Shown: positions 8,775 to 16,392 of the stretch, piece by piece
Numbering within the stretch: the stretch's first letter is position 1
Layout: every line of letters starts with the position of its first letter
Assembly: GCA_014075295.1 (NCBI GenBank)
Contig: CP046180.1
Span: forward strand, 634,458 to 698,457
Source of the DNA: Candidatus Mycalebacterium zealandia
GTDB taxonomy: Bacteria > Desulfobacterota_D > UBA1144 > Nemesobacterales > Mycalebacteriaceae
Length of the DNA stretch: 64,000 nt
Direction: 5' to 3'
Program-made: the position numbers and the translations under genes
Notes under the pieces: generated by a model
What the model was told of the DNA's origin: nothing
The model's input: the letters and a program-made list of their open reading frames with translations, nothing else
Databases searched by the model: none

Positions 8775-9422
8775 ATGAAGAACATAAAACTTGGCTACGA
8801 TTTCCGAGATTCACAACTTCTTGAAGCCGCTTTCACTCACCGCTCATACAGAAACGAAAAAGGCGGCAATGTTGACAACCAGCGGCTTGAATTTCTTGGC
8901 GATTCCGTTGTCGGGTGTGTTGCCGCCGAAGATTTATGGAAGATCTTTCCCGAAGCGGACGAGGGTGAACTCTCGGTCAAGAGAAGCAGCATTGTGAGCG
9001 GTGAAAACCTTGCGGGCTACGCGAGAGCTCTGGGTTTGGGCGAATGCATGCTGTTGGGCAAAGGAGAGGAAAAGAGCGGAAGGGAAAGGGAGTCAAACCT
9101 TGCTGATGTGTTTGAAGCGGTTGTAGGCGCCATTTTTCTTGACGGCGGTTACGAAACGGCGCGCAAGTTTGTATCCGATTTAATTCTGAGCAACAGAGAG
9201 AAATGGAGCCTTGTTACCGATTACAAATCCGAACTGCAAAAGGCGTTTCACAAACGCAACGGTTCTCTTCCCGTCTATGAAACCGAGGAAGCCGGGTCCG
9301 CGTATGAAAAGTATTTTTTCAGCGCCGTGGGAGACGGCTCGGATATTTTCGGCAGAGGGCAGGGCAGAAGCAAAAAAGAGGCGGAACAGCGTGCGGCGAA
9401 AGAGGCGCTTGAGTCGCTCTAA
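8775..9422 (+). CDS. rnc: Ribonuclease III
   Basis: 215 residues from the preferred ATG (an ATG three codons upstream at 8766 would add MCF). RNase III cuts double-stranded RNA in rRNA and mRNA maturation. The endonuclease domain shows THRSYRNEKGG, the signature NQRLEFLGDSVVG, and the second metal-binding cluster SNLADVFEAVVGAIFLDGG. The double-stranded-RNA-binding domain occupies the last 70 residues, ending GRSKKEAEQRAAKEALESL. It stands alone between divergent glnA and convergent hom; its start codon is only 2 codons behind a -10 box. Confidence 0.95.
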   Translation: MKNIKLGYDFRDSQLLEAAFTHRSYRNEKGGNVDNQRLEFLGDSVVGCVAAEDLWKIFPEADEGELSVKRSSIVSGENLAGYARALGLGECMLLGKGEEKSGRERESNLADVFEAVVGAIFLDGGYETARKFVSDLILSNREKWSLVTDYKSELQKAFHKRNGSLPVYETEEAGSAYEKYFFSAVGDGSDIFGRGQGRSKKEAEQRAAKEALESL

Positions 9423-9423
9423 T

Positions 9424-10722
9424 TCAGATATCGCTCACTCTCAAAACCACGGCGGGTGTTTTTGTTATGCGTTTTTCAATTCCCGCTACTGCGGCGCGCA
9501 TATTTTTCCCGGTTGTCCGCCGCGTCATTATCACAACGGGCACTTTCTTTGCCGAACCGCCCGGTTTTTGAATTACAGACTGTATGCTGATGCCCGATTT
9601 TCCGAGCGCGGCGGAGATTTTTCCGAGCACTCCGGGCTCGTCTTTGGCTTGAAATTTCGCATAAAACCTGCTTTTTACGCTTTGCGGCGGCGCGAGACGG
9701 CGCGCTCTGTTTTGTGAGAAACTTTCCGCCACCGGCGCACTTCCGCCGCCGCGCGCTATTCTGACAACGTCGCTCACAACCGCGCTCGCAGTCGGCATCA
9801 TTCCCGCGCCCATTCCGTAAAACATCGCCGGGCCAACATGGTCTCCCTCCACGCGTACGGCGTTGAAAGCTCCGTTGACCGAGGCGAGTTGCGTGTCATT
9901 GCCCACAAGCGCGGGATACACTCCGGCCTCTATCGCGCCGCCTGAGATTTTTGCGGTCGCAAGCGGCTTGATTTTGTATCCGAACTCCCGCGCGTAAGAG
10001 ATGTCCGCCGAGTCTATGCCCGCTATTCCCTCAACCATGATGTCTTTCAGTTTGAAAAGGTTTCCCCACGCGAGCGCAATAAGTATCAGCAGTTTGTGAG
10101 CCGAATCCGTGCCGTTAACATCAAAAGACGGGTCGGCTTCCGCGTATCCCTCGCGTTGCGCGTCCGCGAGCGCCTGTTTGAATGTTTGCCCTCCGGCGGA
10201 CATTTTGTGCAGTATGTAGTTTGAAGTTCCGTTCATGATGCCGTGAATGGAAACTATTTTGTTCGCGCAAAATCCTTCACGAAGGCCCTGAATAAGAGGA
10301 ATTCCTCCACCGACGCTGGCTTCAAACCCGACCTCCACCCCTTTTTTTGCGGCGGCGGAAAAAATCTCTTTTCCTTTGAGCGCGAGCAACGCCTTATTCG
10401 CCGTAACAAGATTTTTGCCGTTTTTAATCGCCGCAAGCGCGAACTTGCGCGCGACTGTTGTGCCTCCGACAAGCTCAATAACAGTGTTAATTTCCGGGTC
10501 GTTAATCAGTTCATAAGCGTCTTTGGTGAAAAGAGTTTTAGGGATTTTGACCGGTCTTTTTCTGTTCGGCTCGATGTCCGCAATGCTTTTAATAATAAGT
10601 TCAACGCCGGTTTTTTGCTTGATTGTTTTACGGCTGCTCCGAACAACTTCATAAACCCCGCACCCGACCGTGCCCGCGCCTATGAGTCCGATATTCACCT
10701 TTTTTTTCGAACTGTTTAACAT
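9424..10722 (-). CDS. hom: Homoserine dehydrogenase with ACT domain
   Basis: 432 residues, the standard monofunctional form. It reduces aspartate semialdehyde to homoserine, towards threonine and methionine. The NAD(P)-binding motif GLIGAGTVGCGVYE is at residues 12-25; the catalytic domain has NLVTANKALLA, GFEASVGGGIPLI, IMNGTSNYIL and EADPSFDVNGTDSAHKL. The last 80 residues form an ACT domain (FQAKDEPGVLGKISAALGKS), the usual site of threonine feedback. The ATG at 10722 lies 13 bases after a TATAAT box on the minus strand. It ends one base away from the rnc stop on the opposite strand. Confidence 0.95.
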   Translation of the reverse strand: MLNSSKKKVNIGLIGAGTVGCGVYEVVRSSRKTIKQKTGVELIIKSIADIEPNRKRPVKIPKTLFTKDAYELINDPEINTVIELVGGTTVARKFALAAIKNGKNLVTANKALLALKGKEIFSAAAKKGVEVGFEASVGGGIPLIQGLREGFCANKIVSIHGIMNGTSNYILHKMSAGGQTFKQALADAQREGYAEADPSFDVNGTDSAHKLLILIALAWGNLFKLKDIMVEGIAGIDSADISYAREFGYKIKPLATAKISGGAIEAGVYPALVGNDTQLASVNGAFNAVRVEGDHVGPAMFYGMGAGMMPTASAVVSDVVRIARGGGSAPVAESFSQNRARRLAPPQSVKSRFYAKFQAKDEPGVLGKISAALGKSGISIQSVIQKPGGSAKKVPVVIMTRRTTGKNMRAAVAGIEKRITKTPAVVLRVSDI

Positions 10723-10735
10723 TTTTGAAGTGTAA

Positions 10736-10743
10736 ATTATAAT
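10736..10743. promoter_or_regulatory. Bidirectional -10 sequence between hom and a small lipoprotein
   Basis: ATTATAAT reads as TATAAT on both strands (minus 10741-10736 towards hom; plus 10738-10743 towards the small lipoprotein frame). Both start codons are 13 bases from the respective box, so one palindromic -10 may serve two divergent genes. Confidence 0.45.
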
Positions 10744-10756
10744 CTATAGCTGTCGG

Positions 10757-10904
10757 ATGTATAAAAAAACTTTTTATCTCATTGTGTCTGCCGTTGGCGG
10801 TCGCCGGATGTTTTGGTGGAGTCGGCTCGGCGGGTTCGGGAATCGCGACTGTCAGACCTGTTAGGGACAGCGTGAACAATTTTGGATTTAAGGGAAACGC
10901 ATGA
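10757..10904 (+). pseudogene. Small lipoprotein gene broken at an A7 tract
   Basis: From ATG 10757 the frame reads MYKK and then loses register at seven A (10763-10769). Dropping one A gives a 48-residue product whose signal peptide continues LFISLCLPLAVAGC, a textbook lipobox with the lipidated Cys about residue 18, then a short Gly/Ser/Val-rich mature part (FGGVGSAGSG...) ending at the TGA at 10902-10904. The intact downstream frame has no ATG, GTG or TTG before the hydrophobic core. I do not recognise the family. It is either a real frameshift, a slippage-controlled gene, or a homopolymer error in the assembly. Confidence 0.6.
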
Positions 10905-11080
10905 GCCGTCTTTTTCACTGTTTGCCGGATATGTTGCCCGATTTTAAATTGACCGCGCGGTGTTGGCTTTTTCTTCAACGGCGGTTTGATTTAGCATAGT
11001 TTCAATGGTTAAATTGCCCCCATGTTTTCTCTGCAACGCTTCTCTTTACTGTTTCTATTTTTTTTCTTGCATTTTCAGTT

Positions 11081-11899
11081 GTGTTCGCGAGCCGGGCGCA
11101 AGAGGTTTCGTCTTTTGACGGTGGCAAGTTTGACGGTTTCTACGGTGGAATTGACTCGGCTTTTGTTTCAAACAAGGCGGAAGGAATGCTTGGGCCCCTT
11201 ACGGCTACCGTTCCGGTTCCCTCGCCGGCTCCTCCGGGAACAACAGTAGATGTTTCTCAGGGTCCTTTTCCCTTTGGCGGCACTGACAACCTTGCGGGAG
11301 GTTCTCTTTTCGCGGGCTATGGAATAACTTTGAACAGAGTTTTCGCCGCACTTGAATTCAGTGGGAGTTACGGAAGTTACGACGACACAAAAGCGTTCAA
11401 CAGCCCGAATTTCACTTCCGACATAGACATCACTCAGGGGTTTTTCGGCATAACGACCCGCGTGGGATTTCTGCTCAAAGAGAACACTATGGTCTATTCA
11501 AATATCGGTTGGGGAAGAAGCTGGGTTGAAGCCACGGGCACTGTGAAAACCATTTCTCTCCCGCCTAACCCGTCTGTTCCGGATGAAATTGCCATCGCAG
11601 TTCTCGACCGGCCCGTTCATACCGATGTAACTTTTGACGGGATTTCATTCGGAGCGGGTTTTGAATACGCGCTCGGGGAAATTATAGGGGTGGAAGGAAT
11701 ACGCGCGCGTCTGAGTTACACGAGGATTGAGCAGGGCAAAGAAACATTTACTTATGAAGCAACCGGGCTTTCTTCGGAACAGATAACGGCTGAATTTCGA
11801 GGGTCACCTTTTCCCATTACCATTCAGGACGAACAGATACCCGCGCAGGCGGACGCTTCGGCAAATGTGTTCTCCTTCGGTCTTTTATACAGTCTTTAA
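11081..11899 (+). CDS. Outer-membrane beta-barrel protein, signal peptide out of frame
   Basis: The frame from GTG 11081 encodes a 272-residue barrel: FDGFYGGIDSAFVSN, NLAGGSLFAGYGITLNRVFA, FFGITTRVGFLL, VYSNIGWGRSWVEATG, SFGAGFEYALGE, ARLSYTRIEQG and a last strand FSFGLLYSL ending in an outer-membrane-type C-terminus. The GTG is inside what should be a signal peptide. An ATG at 11022 starts a proper signal (MFSLQRFSLLFLFF) in another frame, and one extra T in the T8 run at 11058-11065 would join it to LAFSVVFASRA and the barrel. So export depends on resolving this one-base slip. Confidence 0.75.
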   Translation: MFASRAQEVSSFDGGKFDGFYGGIDSAFVSNKAEGMLGPLTATVPVPSPAPPGTTVDVSQGPFPFGGTDNLAGGSLFAGYGITLNRVFAALEFSGSYGSYDDTKAFNSPNFTSDIDITQGFFGITTRVGFLLKENTMVYSNIGWGRSWVEATGTVKTISLPPNPSVPDEIAIAVLDRPVHTDVTFDGISFGAGFEYALGEIIGVEGIRARLSYTRIEQGKETFTYEATGLSSEQITAEFRGSPFPITIQDEQIPAQADASANVFSFGLLYSL

Positions 11900-11922
11900 T
11901 TTCAGGCAGGTAATTTACCGCT

Positions 11923-12774
11923 TTGTATTTTTCAAAAAGAACACTGTTTCTCGCGGCGGTTTTCATTCTCACGGCGTTTGCCGCCGTTCCTCCTGTTTTT
12001 GCGGTTCCGCATGATTTCGCGCTCGCGAATCCATACGGAAAAAATGTTGATGTCAGCAAATATCTTGTGAGCGAAAAACTTGACGGGGTTCGCGCCTATT
12101 GGGACGGAAAGCGGCTGATTTCCAGAGGCGGGAATGTGTTTGCGGCTCCGTTCTGGTTCACGCAAGGATTTCCATCCGAGCCGATGGACGGGGAATTGTG
12201 GGGCGGCAGGAACAGTTTTGAGAAAACCTCTTCAATTGTTATGCGCGACAAGCCGCATCCGCGTTGGAAAAAAATCAAATACATGGTTTTTGACCTTCCG
12301 GCGCATAAGGGCGAGTTCAGAAAACGCGACAAAGCCCTGAAAAAACTTGTTCGCAGCGCGGACTCTCCGTATCTGGAAAAAGTGCGCCAGTTCAATGTCC
12401 GGGACAAACGGGAGTTGCGCAGAAAACTGAAAGAGATAACGAAAAACGGCGGGGAAGGGCTGATACTGCGCAGAAAAGATTCTCCACACAGAAGCGGCAG
12501 AAGCGATGATTTGCTGAAATTCAAACTGTTCTACGATGCCGAAGCGGTTGTTATCGCTCACAATCCCGGGCGGGGCAGGTTTAAGGGAATGCTCGGAAGC
12601 GTAACGGTGAAAACACCCGAAGGCGTTACTTTCAAAATCGGCACGGGATTTTCCAATAAGGAACGTGTAAATCCGCCTCCAATCGGCAGCACAATTACCT
12701 ACAAATACACTGGATTTACAAAGAACGGAATACCGAAGTTTGCTTCATTCCAGCGTGTTAGAGAAGAGAAATAG
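11923..12774 (+). CDS. Periplasmic ATP-dependent DNA ligase (Lig E type)
   Basis: 283 residues. A signal peptide (about residues 1-27, ending VPPVFA) directs it to the periplasm, the hallmark of Lig E enzymes found in naturally competent Gram-negatives. The nucleotidyltransferase core follows with motif I SEKLDGVRAYW (Lys52 would carry AMP), motif III region PMDGELWGG, KKIKYMVFDLP, motif IV GGEGLILRRK and motif V LLKFKLFYDAEAVV, then a minimal OB fold ending KYTGFTKNGIPKFASF. No other domain is present. It starts with TTG 23 bases after the barrel gene and could be co-transcribed with it. Role in uptake of nicked DNA is inference from family. Confidence 0.88.
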   Translation: MYFSKRTLFLAAVFILTAFAAVPPVFAVPHDFALANPYGKNVDVSKYLVSEKLDGVRAYWDGKRLISRGGNVFAAPFWFTQGFPSEPMDGELWGGRNSFEKTSSIVMRDKPHPRWKKIKYMVFDLPAHKGEFRKRDKALKKLVRSADSPYLEKVRQFNVRDKRELRRKLKEITKNGGEGLILRRKDSPHRSGRSDDLLKFKLFYDAEAVVIAHNPGRGRFKGMLGSVTVKTPEGVTFKIGTGFSNKERVNPPPIGSTITYKYTGFTKNGIPKFASFQRVREEK

Positions 12775-12781
12775 ATTTTTT

Positions 12782-13939
12782 CTATTTTCCCAGAATACTC
12801 ACAACGCAGGTAATTCCGTCCATTGCCGGTTGGGCGCCGCCCATTGTTTCAATGAGTCCGATTTTGGCGTCTTTGACCTGCCGTTTACCCACTTCACCTC
12901 TGAGCTGGCGGACAATTTCCGCGGTCTGAAGCAGTCCGGTCGCTCCAACGGGGTGACCTCTTGAAAGAAGACCGCCGCCGGGGTTGATGGCAACCTTGTC
13001 GCCTCCGACCCATGTGCTTTTTTCGTCAATCAGCCGCGCGCCTTCGCCTTCTTTGCAGAAGCCGAGAGCTTCGGCAACCATCATTTCAGCAATTGAAAAC
13101 GCATCGTGAATTTCGCACACGTCAATGTCTTCGGGACCAATTCCCGCCTGCTCGTAAGCCATTTTCGCGCTTCTTGAAACATTCTCCGAAGGAGCGCAGG
13201 TAAGTCCCGTGGGGCTTGAGTATTTGCCCGACTGTGAAATGCAGCCGAGAACCTTAACAGGTGTTTTCTTCGCGAGTTTTTTCACCTGGTCCTCGCTCAC
13301 AAGCACCGCCGCCGCCGCCGCGTCTCCAACGGGGCAACACTGGTTGCGCGTAAGGGGGTCGGCAATCATCGGGGCGTCCAGAACGCTTTCAACGGTTTCA
13401 GGTTTTCTGAACTGAGCGTCCGGGTTCATTGCCGCGTGATGTCTGCTTTTTACGACCACTTCGGCGAGTTGCTCTTTTGTAACGCCGTATTCGTGCATAT
13501 ATCTGCTCGCGCGCATTGCGTAAAGCGCGGGCATTCCCATTCCCATGGCAACTTCAATGTCGTCTTCTTCAAGCGGCAGAGGTCCGCCCGAAAGAACCTT
13601 GCTTAAGTTTTCAACGCCGAGAGCGAGAGAAATTTCCGCCTGTCCGTAGGCAATGGTTCTCCATGCTTCCCAGAATGAGAGCGTTCCGCTTCCGCACGCG
13701 CCTTCAACATTTATGGTTGGTTGTCCGACAAGTCCGATTTCTTTCATCGTTCTTTGCCCAACTCCCATGCCCTGATAGACGTGGCCGCAGAAAACTATTT
13801 CAATTGAGCGCGGATGTATTTCGGCGTCTTGAATCGCCGCCCATGCTGCTTCGCGCCCCAGAATGTGCGCGGCTTTATCCGGAAACCTTCCACAGGGGGT
13901 GTTGCCCACTCCTATGACATAAACATTTCTTAAAGACAT
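12782..13939 (-). CDS. Thiolase-family acetyl-CoA acyltransferase (SCP-x type)
   Basis: 385 residues from ATG 13939, which has AGGAG 7 bases upstream; longer in-frame readings run across the promoter. The SCP-x-like thiolases cleave or form acyl-CoA C-C bonds. The catalytic Cys is in VEGACGSGTLSFWEAW (about residue 82), the general-base His in CEIHDAFSIAEM and the GHP motif in NPGGGLLSRGHPVGATG; the C-terminal segment ends MDGITCVVSILG. A divergent promoter pair controls it together with the nitroreductase gene opposite. Probable role is in fatty acid or sterol-like side chain metabolism, by neighbours only. Confidence 0.88.
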   Translation of the reverse strand: MSLRNVYVIGVGNTPCGRFPDKAAHILGREAAWAAIQDAEIHPRSIEIVFCGHVYQGMGVGQRTMKEIGLVGQPTINVEGACGSGTLSFWEAWRTIAYGQAEISLALGVENLSKVLSGGPLPLEEDDIEVAMGMGMPALYAMRASRYMHEYGVTKEQLAEVVVKSRHHAAMNPDAQFRKPETVESVLDAPMIADPLTRNQCCPVGDAAAAAVLVSEDQVKKLAKKTPVKVLGCISQSGKYSSPTGLTCAPSENVSRSAKMAYEQAGIGPEDIDVCEIHDAFSIAEMMVAEALGFCKEGEGARLIDEKSTWVGGDKVAINPGGGLLSRGHPVGATGLLQTAEIVRQLRGEVGKRQVKDAKIGLIETMGGAQPAMDGITCVVSILGK

Positions 13940-13987
13940 AACGAACTCCTTTTTGCTGTCGGATTTGTCGACTTCAACAGCGTATTT

Positions 13988-14016
13988 AATATAAGGAAAG
14001 CTCTGTGGGGTGTCAA
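13988..14016 (-). promoter_or_regulatory. Promoter of the SCP-x-type thiolase
   Basis: Minus-strand TTGACA (14016-14011) and TATATT (13993-13988) are separated by exactly 17 bases. The -35 box lies only 3 bases from the -35 box of the opposite promoter. Confidence 0.75.
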
Positions 14017-14019
14017 TTC

Positions 14020-14048
14020 TTGACAACACCACCGCTTGCCAATAATAT
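14020..14048 (+). promoter_or_regulatory. Promoter of the nitroreductase operon
   Basis: TTGACA at 14020-14025 and TAATAT at 14043-14048 with exactly 17 bases between, near the sigma70 consensus. It is back-to-back with the thiolase promoter. Transcription would start near 14055, leaving a leader of about 58 bases with an AGGGGGG ribosome-binding site. Confidence 0.8.
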
Positions 14049-14112
14049 GCTTTGAAAATCGGTTGTCTTTTGGACTTCCGGGTGAGAAATTTCCAATAGG
14101 GGGGAAATAAAT

Positions 14113-15144
14113 ATGGCCAGCAAACTAATACTGGACGATGTTCCCGAGGCAAGCTCGGTGAAACCTATGGACGCTTTTGACGCTATGGGCACGCGGCGTT
14201 CCATAAGATGGTATGAGCCCGATGAGCCTGTTGAGAGATGGAAGATACAGGCTATGCTTGAAGCCGCGAGGGTTGCTCCTTCGGCGGGTAACTTCAACGG
14301 ACAGCGAGCAATTGTTGTTTACAGAGATGAAGATCCTGAGATTTGGGAATTCATTTCAGACTGGAGTCAGATAACGACCCAGATGGCTCCTGTTCTTGTC
14401 TTCTGGTGCTATGACCTTGCGAACTACGATGTTCAGGGTCAGGCAATCCATGACCTTCTGAGAACCGGTGCTCTGGACAAGGCGCACGGATGGGAATACG
14501 ACAGGGTTTCCGGTCTTTTCCCGCTTCCGGCTTTGCTTCCCGATGCCGTTCTTCACCGCCTTGCGGCGATTGACCTCGGAAACGCGATTCAGAACGCTAT
14601 GATAGCGGCAACCTCTCTCGGTCTCGGCACATGCCTCAACGGGGCAAGCGGCGGAGCGAGAAGAAACACCAAAGAGAAATTCAACCTGCCTGACACTTAC
14701 GTGTTCAGTTGGCTGATGACGGTCGGCGTTCCGGCTGAAAGCATGGACGGCGGCGGAACGCGTTCGCGTCCTCCGTTTGAGAACATGTTTTTTGAGAAGA
14801 AAGTTGGCAACGGTTTCAAAAGAGACCCCAAAGCCGTGAAACTGCTTGAAGAACTCAAACTTCTGCAAGCGCCGGGACCTCTTCCCGGACGTCTTGAGGA
14901 AATCAACCGCCTTACCAAACGTTTCGGACTTGGAGACGAGTCCCTTACGGACTGGAAATTTGAGGACTCCACAATGGACGACCCCAAAACGGCGATTGAC
15001 AAACGTTTGGAGCCGCTCAGCGCCGAAGAGGTGCAAGCGTCCGCGCCGGACGATGTCAACGTTGACTTTGAGTTGAAACCCACGGTCAAAAGAGAGGTGC
15101 TTGACAAGTACCGCGAGGAGAAAGGCATCGGCGCCGCCGACTGA
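14113..15144 (+). CDS. Nitroreductase-family flavoprotein with C-terminal extension
   Basis: 343 residues. The FMN-binding fold is visible: TRRSIRWYEPDEPV and AARVAPSAGNFNGQRAIVVY near the N-terminus (residues 27-75), a helix LGNAIQNAMIAATSLGLGTC that packs on the flavin, and FSWLMTVGVPAES. About 110 residues after the domain (from roughly 235) form a charged, helical extension not typical of plain nitroreductases, with ELKLLQAPGPLPGRLEEINR. It is preceded by a strong promoter and a G-rich ribosome-binding site, and followed by a 65-residue protein gene. The electron acceptor is unknown; its divergence from a thiolase suggests a role with acyl or enoyl substrates. Confidence 0.8.
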   Translation: MASKLILDDVPEASSVKPMDAFDAMGTRRSIRWYEPDEPVERWKIQAMLEAARVAPSAGNFNGQRAIVVYRDEDPEIWEFISDWSQITTQMAPVLVFWCYDLANYDVQGQAIHDLLRTGALDKAHGWEYDRVSGLFPLPALLPDAVLHRLAAIDLGNAIQNAMIAATSLGLGTCLNGASGGARRNTKEKFNLPDTYVFSWLMTVGVPAESMDGGGTRSRPPFENMFFEKKVGNGFKRDPKAVKLLEELKLLQAPGPLPGRLEEINRLTKRFGLGDESLTDWKFEDSTMDDPKTAIDKRLEPLSAEEVQASAPDDVNVDFELKPTVKREVLDKYREEKGIGAAD

Positions 15145-15182
15145 CTTTTTCTTTAACAACAAAGTTTATGGAGGAATAAACA

Positions 15183-15380
15183 ATGGCTGAAGTAACACTT
15201 AACATTCCTGACCCTATCTACAAAACTATTGAGAAAAGGGCGAAGGACACAAACAATCCTAACGGTCCGCAGGGCGTGATTATTGCCAATCTCGCTTTGA
15301 TTTTCGGCGCCGCTCAGTACACACCTGAGAAGTGGCTGAAAAACCAGACCAGCAAAGACGACATGTCTCAGCCCTGGTAA
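15183..15380 (+). CDS. Small conserved-looking protein, partner of nitroreductase gene
   Basis: 65 residues with a good GGAGG site 9 bases upstream and only 38 bases from the nitroreductase stop, so both probably share one message ending at the terminator near 15.46 kb. The sequence MAEVTLNIPDPIYKTIEKRA looks like a beta strand followed by a helix, as in short ribbon-helix proteins, then VIIANLALIFGAAQYTPEKW. I do not recognise the family; a DNA-binding role is only a guess from the strand-helix start. Confidence 0.65.
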   Translation: MAEVTLNIPDPIYKTIEKRAKDTNNPNGPQGVIIANLALIFGAAQYTPEKWLKNQTSKDDMSQPW

Positions 15381-15420
15381 CGGATTGGGACTGAAAAGCG
15401 TGCGGGCCGGTTCCGTGCGT

Positions 15421-15494
15421 TTAGTCACAAAACTTAAAAAGAGGGAAGTTTTTGCTTCCCTCTTTTTTTTGCCCTTTGGTGTTTTTGTGACTAA
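15421..15494. repeat. Long inverted repeat enclosing a terminator
   Basis: TTAGTCACAAAAC at 15421-15433 is mirrored by GTTTTTGTGACTAA at 15481-15494 (12-13 pairs with one bulged T). The 47-base interior contains the terminator hairpin of the nitroreductase unit. The outer stem ends 14 bases before the ATG of the next gene. Confidence 0.7.
15437..15470 (+). terminator. Intrinsic terminator of the nitroreductase operon
   Basis: Stem gagggaag (15441-15448) pairs with cttccctc (15455-15462), loop of six, then a run of eight T. A flanking A-run lets it work on the other strand too. Confidence 0.88.
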
Positions 15495-15508
15495 CCTTAA
15501 CTCCGGTT

Positions 15509-16366
15509 ATGGAACTAAACAGAGATTTTATCAGCAAAGGGTTTGAGCGACGCTCTCATATCATAACTCAGGATGAGATAGCAAAATATGCGGCTGTTAT
15601 TGGCGGCGCGGGAAATACCGCCTACGCTAGCGGCGTTGCTCCGCCTTCTTTTCCGGTTATTTACGAACTTCCGTTTCTTGAAACAATCTGGAGTGATCCC
15701 GAACTGAACGGCGGCAAAGAGCAAGCGAAAAAGAATGTGCTGATGCTTGTTCACGGCGACCAGAAAATGACGTTTGTTAAACCGCTTATGGCGGGAATGG
15801 AAGTTGCGTTTTCCGCCGAAGTTTCGGACATTCAGGACAAGGGGTCGGGCGAGGTTCTCGCTCTCCGCACACAGAGCATGGTGGACGGCGAAATTGTCTG
15901 CGAATCAAACTGGGGGCTTTTTGTGCGCGGAATTGGGAGCGGTAAAAAACCTGAGAGAAGCGCTAAAAAACCGTCCGCGCCGAAACCGGCGGGTTCAGCC
16001 GCTCCGCAAACCGTTTTTACAAGCGGGATTGATGTTCCGGCGGACATAACCCCGCGCTATGCGGACGCTTCAAATGACCACAACCCGATTCACCTGAACG
16101 AAGATGTCGCGAAAGAGGCGGGGCTCAAAGGCGTTGTCGTCCACGGACTTTGCACAATGTCTATGGCGATGCAGAAAATCATAGACGGATACCTCGGCGG
16201 CGCGCCCGAAAACTTAAAAAGTTTAGCCGTGCGTTTTTCCGCTCCCGTTTACCCGGGCGACACGCTCAATCTTGAATGTTTTGAAGCCGGACAGAACGCG
16301 ATAAAGTTTGAAGCTTCAGTTGGCGGAATGAAGGTAATCAAAGGCGGCTTTGCCGAGATTATGTGA
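15509..16366 (+). CDS. MaoC-like double hot-dog dehydratase
   Basis: 285 residues with two hot-dog folds. The N-terminal half (residues 1-150) is the FAS1-type dehydratase half, with APPSFPVIYELPF and KKNVLMLVHGDQKMTFVKPL. A Lys/Pro/Ala linker (about 153-172) joins it to the C-terminal MaoC domain, which has the hydratase motif DASNDHNPIHLNEDVA and VVVHGLCTMSMAM, then FSAPVYPGDTLNLEC. Such proteins hydrate enoyl-CoA or dehydrate hydroxyacyl-CoA. The catalytic Asp and His of the D-x-x-x-x-H motif are present. It follows the terminator but precedes no other gene on its strand except a small membrane protein, and fits the lipid block. Confidence 0.85.
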   Translation: MELNRDFISKGFERRSHIITQDEIAKYAAVIGGAGNTAYASGVAPPSFPVIYELPFLETIWSDPELNGGKEQAKKNVLMLVHGDQKMTFVKPLMAGMEVAFSAEVSDIQDKGSGEVLALRTQSMVDGEIVCESNWGLFVRGIGSGKKPERSAKKPSAPKPAGSAAPQTVFTSGIDVPADITPRYADASNDHNPIHLNEDVAKEAGLKGVVVHGLCTMSMAMQKIIDGYLGGAPENLKSLAVRFSAPVYPGDTLNLECFEAGQNAIKFEASVGGMKVIKGGFAEIM

Positions 16367-16392
16367 TACAAATTTTTTAAGAGAGTTACTGT

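Noticed and set aside
15183-15380. Reading the 65-residue protein as MetJ/Arc type repressor
   Set aside because: Only a strand-helix beginning is seen; the rest does not match a ribbon-helix-helix protein clearly enough.
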